Of a DNA stretch of 64,000 bases, positions 9,101 to 16,677 are shown piece by piece. Numbering within the stretch: position 1 is the stretch's first letter; each line of letters begins with the position of its first letter. The translations under genes were made by a program, and so were the position numbers. Below the pieces are notes generated by a model. That model saw nothing but the letters and a program-made list of their open reading frames with translations, was not told where the DNA came from and did not search any database. The DNA comes from Kitasatospora herbaricolor (GTDB taxonomy: Bacteria > Actinomycetota > Actinomycetes > Streptomycetales > Streptomycetaceae), in NCBI RefSeq assembly GCF_030813695.1, contig NZ_JAUSVA010000002.1:8703501-8767500 (forward strand), written 5' to 3'.

Positions 9101-9530
9101 GGCGGGGGAGACCGTCCTGGTGGCCGGGGCGAAGGTCGCCATCCAGACCCCGCCGATGCGCTCCGGCCGCCGTACGATCTTCGTCTCGCTGGACGACGGC
9201 TCGGAAGGTGGGCAGGTCGACCTCACCTACTTCGACGACACCCACGCCCAGGCCGCCCACCCGCTGTTCCACCACTTCCTGATCCTGGGCCGGGGCACCG
9301 TCTCGCGCCGGGGCAGGTCGGTCACCGTCATCGGCACCCACGCCTGGAACCTGCAGGACATCGCCGACGCCCACGCGAGCGGCGGCACCGCCGCCGTCCG
9401 TGCCGTCCTCGCCGCCACCCCGCCGGGCGACGCCGACAGCCAGGACCCCGAGAACGGGCGCCCGGCCCGCCGCCGCCCGGGCGCCGGCCCGGGCCGGCTC
9501 TGGCACGCCTCGCCGGGTTCTCCAGGCTGA
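6120..9530 (+). CDS. dnaE2: Error-prone DNA polymerase DnaE2
   Basis: A C-family polymerase of 1136 aa, the length expected for DnaE2 (ImuC), the translesion polymerase of the actinobacterial mutasome. It begins LFTHLHVASGYSVRYGAS, the DnaE2 form of the PHP N-terminus. The polymerase core carries PDIDIDVE (about residue 425), holding catalytic aspartates, then GSGAGSLV, FQLESPGQ and FRPGPVQ. The C-terminal OB-fold region is present, and it lacks the tau-binding tail of replicative DnaE. The TTG at 6120 was chosen because GGGAGG sits nine bases upstream and family homology begins right there. ImuB, its usual partner, is 8.6 kb downstream behind a copy of the same promoter. Intact. Confidence 0.95.
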   Translation: MFTHLHVASGYSVRYGASLPDRLVERAAEQRMDALALTDRDTVAGAVRFAKACLRAGVRPVFGADLAVPLLEPPSTATPARRRTPARGGAFVDESAPRITLLARDRAGWANLCALITAAWAARAEAGGGQPIVPWAALRQHTEGLTALLGPASEPVRALAAGRPDRATELLAPWREAYGPHLRLEAVHHRRTGTGPGSLRLAARTVGLAADLDLLAVLTNAVRYADRAQAPVADVLDAARLLVPVRAGRTCNGERSLKDKPEMAALAEEVARAAGQENGGAAHLLATTERTAGDCRLDPESDLGIGRVHFPEEHVIGAAPGTSARTLRQRCEAAMVRHGYDRSATMRGRLEEELRVIQTLGWPTYFLTVAQVVDDVKEMGIRVQARGSGAGSLVVHLLGISFANPLDHELIMERFLNLRRKSLPDIDIDVESARRLDVYRRIMERFGTDRVCTLSMPETYRVRWAIRDAGLALGLPPDETGTLAKAFPHLTARSAKTALAELPELRQLAEHAHRYGRLWDLVEGLDALPRGTAMHPCGVILSDDTLLRRTPVFPTAGEGFPASQFDKEDVEDLGLLKLDVLGVRMQSSMAYAVQEIERTTGRRIDLDDRTQVPLTDPEAYRLLREGESLGVFQLESPGQKDLLGRLQPETFEDLVAEISLFRPGPVQADMIKPFLLGRHGKKPVSYPHPDLEPWLRSTYGVVIFNEQVAGVFATMTRSDLAMGEEARRALAKPERIAALESWYRRASASAGRRPEVIDRVWTMLKNMGAYGFARSHGVAFALPTLQSAWLKAHYPAPFYAGLLEHDPGMYPKRLVLADARRRGVPVLPVDVQHSGTDYRTEQLPDGRLGLRIPLADVRGITDEEAARIAAERPYTDIPDFWARARPSQPVADRLVRIGALDALAPGAHRRELLLQIDELHRQHRTAQIPAQLVLAPPAAPAAGSTGLPAMTPDEELQAELEVIGMDASRHLMQPFHPLLAELGVTPSHQLGERTAGETVLVAGAKVAIQTPPMRSGRRTIFVSLDDGSEGGQVDLTYFDDTHAQAAHPLFHHFLILGRGTVSRRGRSVTVIGTHAWNLQDIADAHASGGTAAVRAVLAATPPGDADSQDPENGRPARRRPGAGPGRLWHASPGSPG

Positions 9531-9926
9531 GACGTGTCTCATGAGACCACCGGCTCCAGGCACGAGGCGGGGAAGCAGTACGCCGGGCGCCGGCGCCGCG
9601 CCGGCCGCCAAGGACCAGGCTCAGCCGCTGCCCGTGCCGCACGGGACAGAAGGGGGCAGAAGGGGGCAGGACCGCTTCCCCAGACGGTCAGCGTGTCGGA
9701 GCCGGCCGTGCAGTTCGTGCTCGGTCGGCCTTCTCTCCGGGACGACGTGCCGGACTCCGCGTCTGCGCAGGAGAGCGGCCGGAGCACGTACCCGTGGGAG
9801 CTCGCACCGGCGGCGGTCGAGCGGCCTGGGCCGCGGCACGGCGTGACAACCCTGGCAGCAGGTCATCCCACGTATAGTGCAGGCGTTTTGGGAATCTGAC
9901 GACCACGTCGCCGAGGAGGCCGTTGC
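9531..9926. other. Intergenic region, no convincing gene
   Basis: No frame here resembles a known protein; the ORF covering it is Arg/Gly/Ala-rich without motifs. A short inverted repeat, TGAGAC-GT-GTCTCA, overlaps the dnaE2 stop (9528-9541). A TATAGT -10-like hexamer occurs around 9873, ahead of the SDR gene, whose ribosome site is GAGGAGG. Confidence 0.5.
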
Positions 9927-10619
9927 ATGGAGCCCGTCACGCTGATCACTGGTGGATCGACCGGAATCGGTGCCGCCACCGCCCGCACCCTCCTCAAGCA
10001 GGGCCACCGGGTGGCGGTCACCGGACGTGACGCGGGCAAGCTGGCCGCCTTCGCCGCTTCGGCCGGAGCCGGTGAGCGGCTGCTCACGATCACAGGCGAC
10101 GCCGCCGAGGCGGAGGACGTCGCCACCGCCGTGCGCCGCGTGGTTCAGGCGTGGGGCCGACTGGACAACGTCATTGCCAACGCCGGTTTCTCGCTGCCCG
10201 GCAACCTGGAGAGCCATGCCCCCGAGGACATGCGCGCCATGGTCCTCACCAACGTTCTGGGCCCGGCCCTGCTGGTGCGCGAGACCCTGCCGCAGTTGAG
10301 GGCGTCCAAGGGCCGGATCGTGATCATCGGGTCCGTCGCCGGGGTGCGCAACACGCCCGGCAACCTGTACTCGGTCACCAAGTGGGCCGCGCACGCGCTG
10401 GCCGAGAACACCAGGCTGCTGGTCGGCAAGGACGGAGTCGGCGTGACCGTCGTCGCTCCCGGAGTGGTGGACACCGCGTTCTGGGCCGAGCGCGGCGGCA
10501 CCCCTGAGGAGGCGATGACCCCCGAGCAGATCGCGGCCACGATCGCCTTCGCGCTCAACCAGCCTGCGGGCGTGGACATCAACCAGATCACCATGCGGCC
10601 GACCGGGCAGCTCGGCTGA
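9927..10619 (+). CDS. Short-chain dehydrogenase/reductase (SDR)
   Basis: A classical SDR of 230 aa. The cofactor motif TGGSTGIGAATARTL (residues 8-22), the NAG-type strand NVIANAGFSLPG and the catalytic Ser in IIGSVAG are visible. The YxxxK pair is in LYSVTKWAAHAL. These enzymes oxidise or reduce hydroxyl/keto groups with NAD(P); the substrate cannot be read from sequence. A strong GAGGAGG site precedes ATG 9927. It stands alone on the plus strand, with the oppositely oriented PfpI gene 285 bp downstream; that gap holds no recognised feature. Confidence 0.9.
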   Translation: MEPVTLITGGSTGIGAATARTLLKQGHRVAVTGRDAGKLAAFAASAGAGERLLTITGDAAEAEDVATAVRRVVQAWGRLDNVIANAGFSLPGNLESHAPEDMRAMVLTNVLGPALLVRETLPQLRASKGRIVIIGSVAGVRNTPGNLYSVTKWAAHALAENTRLLVGKDGVGVTVVAPGVVDTAFWAERGGTPEEAMTPEQIAATIAFALNQPAGVDINQITMRPTGQLG

Positions 10620-10904
10620 CCGGGTACGGCGGTCGAAGCGGAGCTGAAAGCCGTCGTCCGCGATGCCGAGGGCGTCGTGGCGCACTTGGAGGAGGCGTAC
10701 GGCCTCGGGCCGTCACGCGTGCGCCGACAGCTGCCGCCGGGGCCGTCGGCGTCTGGGGAAGGGGAGCACGGCAGTGAATCCCGGCTCCGTGGGCTGAACT
10801 GCGCGCCCCCGGTGGTCAGATGACGCGACGGCGAGCAGGCCGAGCAGGCCGAGCGGTAGGAGTGGTTCGGGAAGCGGGCAGGCGGCGGCCGGAGGCCGAG
10901 TGGC

Positions 10905-11579
10905 CTACCCCGGCGCGCCGGCCGGTGGGAAGCCGGGCCGGGGCACGCCCCGGGCCAGGGCGCGGGCCTTTTCGAGCACCTCGGCCGGGGCCTTGGCCAC
11001 CGAGCCGGTGTCGAACGGGGGCTGCGGGTCGTACTCGGTGTAGAGCTGGATCGCCTGCGCGGTGGTCCGGTCGCTGAGCAGGGCGGCCAGCCGGATCGCC
11101 ATGTCGATGCCCGAGGACACCCCGGCCGAGGTGATGATCCGGTCATGACGGACGACCCGTTCGGGGGTGTAGACGGCGCCGTACGACTCCAGTTCGGCGA
11201 CCGCGCCCCAGTGGGTGGTGGCGGTCAGGCCGTTCAGCAGGCCGGCCGCCGCGAGCACCAGGGCTCCGGTGCAGACCGAGGTGGTGAAGCGGGTCCCGGC
11301 GTGAACGCGGCGGACCCAGTCGAGGAAATCGGGGTCGCTCGCCACCGTCCGGGAGCCCGCCCCGCCGGGGACCAGCAGGACGTCGCAGCGCTCCACCTCG
11401 GAGTACCTGGTCGGGACGTGCACCGGCAGCGCGCCCAGCACGTCCTGCACCCGGCCGGGTTCCGGCGCGACGAAGCGCACGGTGGCGCCAGGCACGTGGG
11501 CCAGGACCTCGTACGGTCCGATCGCGTCGAGCGGCTCGAAGCGGTCGAAGAGCGGGATCACGATGTCCATGCGCCGCAT
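10905..11579 (-). CDS. DJ-1/PfpI-family protein (isonitrile-hydratase/amidase-like)
   Basis: A single-domain 224-aa protein of the DJ-1/PfpI superfamily, close to isonitrile hydratases and the N-domain of GlxA regulators. It has the fold start MDIVIPLFDRFEPLDAIGPY, the acidic strand VLLVPGGAGSRT and the nucleophile elbow TTSVCTGALVLAAAGLL with an intact Cys. GLTATTHWGAVAEL follows and ITSAGVSSGIDMA holds the late active-site loop. Unlike the GlxA protein at 3.2 kb, it has no DNA-binding domain and retains the Cys, so an enzymatic role is plausible. Start at 11579 or the second Met at 11570. The adjacent upstream gene is a beta-lactamase-like relic. Confidence 0.87.
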   Translation of the reverse strand: MRRMDIVIPLFDRFEPLDAIGPYEVLAHVPGATVRFVAPEPGRVQDVLGALPVHVPTRYSEVERCDVLLVPGGAGSRTVASDPDFLDWVRRVHAGTRFTTSVCTGALVLAAAGLLNGLTATTHWGAVAELESYGAVYTPERVVRHDRIITSAGVSSGIDMAIRLAALLSDRTTAQAIQLYTEYDPQPPFDTGSVAKAPAEVLEKARALARGVPRPGFPPAGAPG

Positions 11580-11649
11580 CGTAGGCCTCGCCGGCGGCGG
11601 GCGTCCGGGGGCGCGCGGGGCCGGCCCCGTCCCCGGTGGGTCGCCGTAC

Positions 11650-12130
11650 CGCCGGGCCGCCCGCTACCGCGGCGGTACCGTACTGGAACACCGCACCCGG
11701 CGCGGAGGTGTTCCCGTGCCGGAAGCCGTAGGTGAGCAGCTCCTGCGGGTGAAGGTGCGACTCGGGTCGCCCTCCAGCGCCTGGACGAAGTCCGGGTCGG
11801 AGCTGTAGGGGAAGAGGCCGCTGCGCATCCCGGCGAGCTGACGCAGCGTGATGCCCTCGCCGCCGGGCACGCCGTCGACGTAGTCGGGGATCGGGTCGTC
11901 CAGCCCGATCCGGCGGTCGTCGACGAGCCTGAGCAGCGCGGTGACCGTCAAGGTCTTGGTCTCGCTGCCGATCCGCATGAAGAGGTCGGTGGTCATCGGC
12001 TCGCCGGTGACGGTGTCGGCGACACCGGTGGCACGGACGTAGCTCCCCCTGCCGGGCATCCAGAGTCCGGCGATCACGCCAGGGATGCCGGCCTGCCGGC
12101 GGACGTCCTCGACGGCCCGGGCGCTCCTCG
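11650..12130 (-). pseudogene. Beta-lactamase-like serine hydrolase relic, frameshifted and truncated at both ends
   Basis: The minus strand encodes the N-terminal third of a serine hydrolase of the class C beta-lactamase/DD-peptidase type. RRQAGIPGVIAGLWMPG and FMRIGSETKTLTVTALLRLV (SxxK nucleophile) lead to DDPIPDYV and ITLRQLAGMRSGLF. Near 11755 the homology jumps to another frame (HPQELLTYGFRHGNTSAPG, AVFQYGT), so a frameshift is present. No start codon fits upstream of RRQAG, and the YxN and HxG parts of the active site are missing. It lies between the PfpI gene and the hydroxyacid dehydrogenase and cannot make a working enzyme. Confidence 0.78.
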
Positions 12131-12183
12131 CGGCCGGTTCCCCCGAGCGCAGTAGGGTCCAGGGACCGCGGAAGGGGGATCAG

Positions 12184-13242
12184 GTGGCGAAGGCGCGGAT
12201 CCTGTTGGTGGACGCGGCTCCCGGCGAGCTGCTCGACCGGGAGCTGGAACGCCTGCTCGGCCACGGGCTGGCCGTCACGCTGAACCTTCGGCGGGTGGCC
12301 GACCGGGCGGGGGCCCGGGCCGCCTGGGCCGGCCGGGTGGACTTCACCGATTTCGACGGGTTCGACGAGCCGGCGCTGATCGCCGAGACCGTCCGGGGCG
12401 GGACCGGTCATCACGCGGTGAAGTCCCGCGCGGGCGTCCCGCTGCGGGCGGCCTTCCTCGCGGCGGCGACCGATCCCGACCTGGCCCACCCGCTGCGGGT
12501 GGTCGGCCGGGCCGGTGCCGGCACCGACCATGTCGAGCTGGCCGCCGCCGCCCGCCACGGCGTTGCCGTCACCCACACGCCGGGCTCCAACGCGAACGCG
12601 GTCGCCGAGTTCGCCCTGGCCCAGCTGCTCGCCTTGCTCCGGAACCTCCCGGCGCACAACGAGGCCGCGCACCGGGGCCGCTGGAGCGCGCCGGCCGCCC
12701 CCGCGCGGGAGCTGTCGGAACTGACCTTGGGCATCGTCGGGTTGGGCCGGGTCGGCCTGGCCCTGGCCGAGCGGGCGACGGCCCTGGGCATGACGGTCCT
12801 GGGCCACTCCCGGGGCCCGGCCGGGGCTCCGGTGCCACGGGCGGATTCCCTCAGGGCCCTGCTGGCGACCGCTGACGTGGTCTCCCTGCACCTGCCGCTG
12901 ACCCCGCTGACCCGGGGGACGATCGGCCGGGCGGAGCTGGCGCTGATGCGGCCGGGGTCGGTCCTGCTGAACACCGCCCGGGGCGGGATCGTCGACGAGC
13001 AGGCCCTGGCGGACGCGCTGGCCGACCCGGCGCACCCGCTCGCCGCGGCCGCCGTCGACACCTTCGAGCACGAGCACGCCGCCTTCGCCTCGCCGCTCTT
13101 CGGCCTGCCGAACGCCCTGCTGACCCCGCATCTCGCCGGGATGACCAGGAGCGCGATGGCCACGGCGGCGATCCGCTGCGCGGACCACATCGCGGCGCTG
13201 CTCGCCGGCCGCCCGGAGGGCGTGCCCGTGGTGACCCTCTGA
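12184..13242 (+). CDS. D-isomer-specific 2-hydroxyacid dehydrogenase
   Basis: A 352-aa NAD-dependent 2-hydroxyacid dehydrogenase of the SerA/GhrB/LdhA superfamily. Substrate-domain segment VVGRAGAGTDHVEL is followed by the NAD motif GIVGLGRVGLALAERA. The catalytic Arg region NTARGGIVDEQAL (family position Arg-Gly-Gly), the Glu-containing loop DTFEHEHAAF and the His in LTPHLAGMT are in order. The N-terminal about 110 residues are longer than minimal members and include an Ala-rich stretch. The GTG at 12184 follows GGGGG, and homology (AKARILLVD) begins there. It stands alone and ends in a strong hairpin. The substrate is unknown. Confidence 0.9.
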   Translation: MAKARILLVDAAPGELLDRELERLLGHGLAVTLNLRRVADRAGARAAWAGRVDFTDFDGFDEPALIAETVRGGTGHHAVKSRAGVPLRAAFLAAATDPDLAHPLRVVGRAGAGTDHVELAAAARHGVAVTHTPGSNANAVAEFALAQLLALLRNLPAHNEAAHRGRWSAPAAPARELSELTLGIVGLGRVGLALAERATALGMTVLGHSRGPAGAPVPRADSLRALLATADVVSLHLPLTPLTRGTIGRAELALMRPGSVLLNTARGGIVDEQALADALADPAHPLAAAAVDTFEHEHAAFASPLFGLPNALLTPHLAGMTRSAMATAAIRCADHIAALLAGRPEGVPVVTL

Positions 13243-13264
13243 CGGCTGCTCAGCGCACCCCGTC

Positions 13265-13290
13265 AGCCGTCCGCCGGGCGGCGGACGGCT
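13265..13290 (+). terminator. Hairpin terminator after hydroxyacid dehydrogenase
   Basis: Perfect 11-bp stem (AGCCGTCCGCC with GGCGGACGGCT) and a GGGC loop, 23 bp past the stop codon. Confidence 0.7.
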
Positions 13291-13328
13291 GAAGCGGATG
13301 GCCCTCAAGCGGACCCGGCACCCTCGGT

Positions 13329-13366
13329 CGGACCCGGACCCGGACCCGGGTCCGGGTCCGGGTCCG
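13329..13366. repeat. 38-bp perfect palindrome of CCGGAC/GTCCGG steps
   Basis: Three steps of a 6-bp unit (CGGACC) run into their own reverse complement with no spacer, giving 19+19 bases of perfect symmetry. It lies 39 bp beyond the terminator hairpin. It may be a back-up terminator or a slippage-born palindrome; no gene lies close enough for it to be an obvious operator. Confidence 0.8.
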
Positions 13367-13731
13367 TCGGCCGACTGCGGGCCGGTGCCGAGATGCCGGC
13401 GGAAGAACTGGCCGAGCAGGCCGGTTCGAACCCGGCCGCAGCACCGGGTGCACTCCGTACGGTGGACGCCGCCGGCCGGTTCCCGGCAGGCTGCCCGAGA
13501 CCCGGGAGAACCTTCGCGGGCTCACCCGCACGAGCGATCCGGCCGGGAAGCCGGGCGCCGGCCCGGCGTGTCCTGCCGCACCCCGTCACCGGCGACCTAC
13601 CGTCGAGGAGCGGGCGTTGCCGCGTCCTGCTTCCGGCCCGGCCGCTCCCCCCGCAGTGGCCGGGCCGCGCCGTGCCGTCCGGGCGCGGGTTCTCTGCGCC
13701 GGCCGTTCGCGGGCGTCGCCCGTGCGGACGC
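13367..13731. other. Intergenic stretch with a possible methyltransferase relic
   Basis: On the plus strand at 13393-13480 one frame reads MPAEELAEQAGSNPAA...LRTVDAAGRF. This resembles the winged-helix dimerisation segment of small-molecule O-methyltransferases (pattern ELAxxxGxxPxxLxRLLRxL). Nothing after it continues the family, so at most it is a short fragment. The remainder is Arg/Pro-rich noise. Confidence 0.25.
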
Positions 13732-14667
13732 TCAGGCGGCCGGGGCGGCGAAGTAGTGGCCCTGGTCGAGGTCCTCGACGAGCCCGGGCCCGGTCGGCCG
13801 CCAGCCCAGCAGTTCGCGGGTGTGCGCGGCGGAGGCGGGGGCGTCCGCGCCGAGGAAGCCGGCCAGCCAGCCGAAGTGTCCGGCCGCGTCCTCGGGGGCG
13901 ACCGGAGCCACCGGCAGGCCGAGGTGGTGTCCGATCACCTCGGCGAGGGTGCGGACCGGTACGCCCTCCTCGGCGACCGCGTGCAGGATGGAGCCCGCCG
14001 GGGCGCCCTCCAGTGCCAGGCGGAAGAGCCGTGCGGCGTCGGAGCGGTGCACGGCGGGCCAGCGGTTGGACCCGTCACCGGGGTGGCCGCTGACGCCCTT
14101 CTCGCGGGCGACGGCCACGAGGGCGGCGAGGAAGCCGTGGTCCCCGTCGCCGTGCACGGTCGGCGGAAGCCGGACGACCGAGGAGCGGACGCCGTGGCCG
14201 GCGAGGGCGAGCGTCGCCCGCGCGTTGGCCAGCCGCTTGGCCGGGCCCCCGGGCAGGTGGGCCGTGAGCGGGCCGTCGGCCCGGCCGTCCTCCTCGGTCG
14301 CGACCCGGCCCGGTGCCAGCCCGAGCGTCCCCGAGGCGATCAGGAACGGGCGGTCGGAGCCGGCGAGCGCCTCGCCGAAGGTGTCGATGGCCCGCCGGTC
14401 CGCTTCGGCCGCGCTCTCGAAGCCGCCGCTGAACGCGAGGTCGTGCTTGAACGCGAGGTGGATCACGCCGTCGGACTCGCCGGCCGCGTCGCGCAGGGCC
14501 GGGAGGTCGTCGAGTGTGCCGCGGCGCACCTCGGCGCCGGCCCGGACGAGGGCGGCCGCCGCGGCGTCCGAGCGGGCGAGCCCGACCACCTGGTGGCCGG
14601 CGTCGATGAGTTCCGGGACGACGGCTGAACCGATCCAGCCGGACGCGCCGGTGACGAACACGCGCAT
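13732..14667 (-). CDS. NAD-dependent epimerase/dehydratase-like extended SDR
   Basis: A 311-aa extended SDR of the NmrA/epimerase group. It starts MRVFVTGASGWIGSAVVPEL with the GxxGxxG motif and continues DAGHQVVGLARSD and GVIHLAFKHD. The usual YxxxK is not evident at its expected place (LPGGPAKRLANAR retains only the Lys), as in many members of this subgroup. The ATG at 14667 follows GGAGG and was preferred to an upstream Met. It is transcribed divergently from a TetR gene, with two near-identical operator-like palindromes between them, so it is probably the repressed target of that TetR. Confidence 0.88.
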   Translation of the reverse strand: MRVFVTGASGWIGSAVVPELIDAGHQVVGLARSDAAAAALVRAGAEVRRGTLDDLPALRDAAGESDGVIHLAFKHDLAFSGGFESAAEADRRAIDTFGEALAGSDRPFLIASGTLGLAPGRVATEEDGRADGPLTAHLPGGPAKRLANARATLALAGHGVRSSVVRLPPTVHGDGDHGFLAALVAVAREKGVSGHPGDGSNRWPAVHRSDAARLFRLALEGAPAGSILHAVAEEGVPVRTLAEVIGHHLGLPVAPVAPEDAAGHFGWLAGFLGADAPASAAHTRELLGWRPTGPGLVEDLDQGHYFAAPAA

Positions 14668-14740
14668 GAGGAGAACCTCCGGGTAGGTCGACGGCGCCCG
14701 CCGCGGGTGCCGGGGCACCGGAGGCGCGGCGGACGGAGTC

Positions 14741-14792
14741 GATGTCAGTGACTGTCATCGACCGTAGCACCTGATGTCAGGGACTGTCATCG
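14741..14792. promoter_or_regulatory. Two operator-like repeats in the TetR/SDR divergent promoter
   Basis: GATGTCAGTGACTGTCATCG (14741-14760) recurs as GATGTCAGGGACTGTCATCG (14773-14792), with one mismatch and a 32-bp spacing, about three helical turns. Each is a near-palindrome of the kind TetR dimers bind. The second ends 14 bp before the tetR start and overlaps its likely promoter (TAGGAT at about 14796). Confidence 0.75.
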
Positions 14793-14806
14793 CGTAGGAT
14801 CTGCGC

Positions 14807-15385
14807 ATGGGTCGATGGGAGCCGAACGCGCGCGGGCGCCTGGAGCAAGCAGCGCTTGACCTCTACCGGGAGCGTGGGTTCGAGCAGACCACCGCCGCGC
14901 AGATCGCCGAACGCGCCGGGCTCACCGAGCGGACGTTCTTCCGGCACTACGCCGACAAGCGCGAGGTGCTGTTCGGGGGCTCGCAGGCGCTGGAGCAGGT
15001 CTTCGTGGACACCCTCGCCGGCACCCCGGAGGCGGCCGCGCCGATCGACGCGATGGCCGCGACGCTGGAGGCCGTCGCGGCCTTCTTCCTGGACCGCCAC
15101 GAGTTCGCCCGGCGGCGCCAGGCCGTCATCACGGCCAACGCGGAGCTGCGGGAGCGCGAACTCGTCAAGCTGGCCTCGCTGTCCGCGGCGCTCGCCGCCA
15201 CCCTGCGCCGGCGCGGCGTCGAGGAGCCGGCGGCGAGCCTGGCCGCGGAGGCCGGCATCGCCGTCTTCAAGGTCGGCTTCGAGCGCTGGGTCGGCGACGA
15301 CGGGGGCCGCAGCCTCGCGGACCACCTGCGGGAGGCGCTCGGTGAGCTCAAACGCGTGACCGCGGGCGTGACCGCGGAGGCGTGA
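14807..15385 (+). CDS. TetR-family transcriptional repressor
   Basis: A 192-aa TetR protein. The N-terminal helix-turn-helix reads ALDLYRERGFEQTTAAQIAE, then AGLTERTFFRHYADKREVLF (residues 15-55), the canonical TetR pattern. The remaining helical domain binds an unknown ligand. No ribosome site is visible, and a TAGGAT hexamer lies about seven bases before the ATG, so the transcript may be leaderless. The divergent SDR and the two palindromes between them make autoregulation and control of the SDR likely. Confidence 0.92.
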   Translation: MGRWEPNARGRLEQAALDLYRERGFEQTTAAQIAERAGLTERTFFRHYADKREVLFGGSQALEQVFVDTLAGTPEAAAPIDAMAATLEAVAAFFLDRHEFARRRQAVITANAELRERELVKLASLSAALAATLRRRGVEEPAASLAAEAGIAVFKVGFERWVGDDGGRSLADHLREALGELKRVTAGVTAEA

Positions 15386-15666
15386 CCGTGGGGGAGTGGC
15401 CGCCGGCGCGTGACCGCAGGCGCCCGGTCGGGGTCGCGGTCCGGTGCCCCCCGGTGCCCGGGGAGGGACCGGATCGCCGGTCCCGGGCGGCGTCGGCGCT
15501 CCCCGCCTGCGGGGTTCGGCCGGGCCGCGCCACGTGACCTACGCCTCTTGTCCGGACGTGCCTGTCATGGTTTGATCACGATGCTTCTGTGGGTGGCCGC
15601 CGGGGGCGGGGTGCCGGGCAGGCTGTGCCGGCCGGTCCCGTGCGCGGTGGTGGTGTCGAGAAGGGG

Positions 15667-16185
15667 GTGGAGGGCTTGTTCACGGATGCTGATGCCGACC
15701 CCGTCGGCGGCGGTGAGCCGACTCCGGCGGAGCTGCGGGATCTCCAGGCACGTGCGGACGCACTGGCGCGGGACGTCGCCGCGATGCGGGAACGGCTGAG
15801 ACAGCAGCCGGACCTGCCCCGCGGCGTGCGGGGAGCGTTGCCGGGCGCGCTGGACGAGTCCCTCGGGCAGGCGGCCCGGCGGCTCGGGGGAGCGGCCGAG
15901 AAACTGGCGCGGGTGCGGGCCGCCCAGCAACCGGGGTCGTGCACGGCGTGGTGGGGGATCTGCCCGCGCTGCGGGCCGACGCTGCGGACGGAGGACGGCC
16001 GCTCCTGGTGCCAGGAGTGCGGCGCCGGATGGGGCTACGACCGCTCCCAGGGGCCGTGCGGCGAGGCGGCGACCTTCCTGGCGATGGACGCGCAGGGCGG
16101 GACGGTCATCGTCTGCGCCGCGCACGGCCGGCACATGCAGGAACGCCTCGACGGCGGGCTGCTGCTGGCGATCCCCACGTTGTAG
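15667..16185 (+). CDS. Hypothetical protein with coiled coil and zinc ribbon
   Basis: About 172 aa with GC-biased codon use typical of real genes. Residues 15-75 are Ala/Arg/Glu-rich and probably helical (PAELRDLQARADALARDVAA). The C-terminal part has a zinc-ribbon-like set CPRCG...CQECG, then PCGEAATF and CAAHG, so perhaps four to six metal ligands. I do not recognise the family. The start is uncertain: GTG 15667 is offered because the acidic segment FTDADAD begins after it, but TTG 15676 or an upstream GTG are possible. The 281 bp before it hold nothing recognisable. Confidence 0.6.
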   Translation: MEGLFTDADADPVGGGEPTPAELRDLQARADALARDVAAMRERLRQQPDLPRGVRGALPGALDESLGQAARRLGGAAEKLARVRAAQQPGSCTAWWGICPRCGPTLRTEDGRSWCQECGAGWGYDRSQGPCGEAATFLAMDAQGGTVIVCAAHGRHMQERLDGGLLLAIPTL

Positions 16186-16677
16186 AGAGCCGCGCGCCGG
16201 TAGAGATCCGCGTGCCGGCCGGGTCGTGACCGCCTGCGTCACGACCCGGCCGCGCCGTGACCTGCCCGCGCCGTGACCACGCCACGACCCGCCCGCGCCG
16301 TCACCCGGCCGCGCCGTGCCCACCTCCGGCGCGCCGCCGGTCCTCCTGCTGTCCGCAGGCCTGGCCGGCCGGTGTTCCCCCCGTCCCGCCTCGCGGTCCG
16401 TCCGAGCCGCCGTGCTGTGCGCCCCAGCGGCGGCAAAGGCCCGTCGCTGCACAAGGGTTGACAGTGGTCAGTCGTACCCCGAGTCTCCCGGGAGAGTGCT
16501 CTCCCATGCTCGATGTGCGACCTGTTGCGACCTGCTGCGAGTGGCCGGTCCTGCCCGGCGCACGGGCGCCCTCGTCCCCATCGCGGCGGGGGCGCCCCGC
16601 GCCGCCCCCGCCGTCCCCGCCGTCCCCGCCGTCCCCGCCGTCCCCGCCGTCCCCGCCGTCCCCGCCGTCCGCGCCGG
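16186..16677. other. Intergenic region between convergent genes, low complexity
   Basis: No gene is recognisable. It contains several loosely repeated GCGCCGTGACC/GCGCCGTCACC blocks (about 16250-16320) and the 9-bp array described separately. All ORFs are Arg/Pro/Gly/Ser-rich shadows. Confidence 0.5.
16611..16673. repeat. 9-bp tandem repeat, seven copies
   Basis: CCGTCCCCG is repeated six times perfectly and a seventh time with one change. The array ends five bases before the stop codon of the following minus-strand TetR gene, so it is just outside the coding sequence. Confidence 0.92.

Noticed and set aside
9528..9541. TGAGAC-GT-GTCTCA inverted repeat at the dnaE2 stop
   Set aside because: It is too short to call a terminator and has no adjacent gene start to act on as an operator.
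6081..9611. Very long antisense ORF (about 1176 codons) opposite dnaE2
   Set aside because: It is a GC-bias shadow of dnaE2; the plus-strand protein has full DnaE2 motifs, while the antisense product is Gly/Arg/Val-rich without domains.
13420..13436. tRNA T-arm-like sequence GCCGG-TTCGAAC-CCGGC
   Set aside because: No matching acceptor, D or anticodon arms were found around it; the bases also read as Ala-Gly-Ser-Asn-Pro-Ala in a possible methyltransferase relic, so chance symmetry is more likely.
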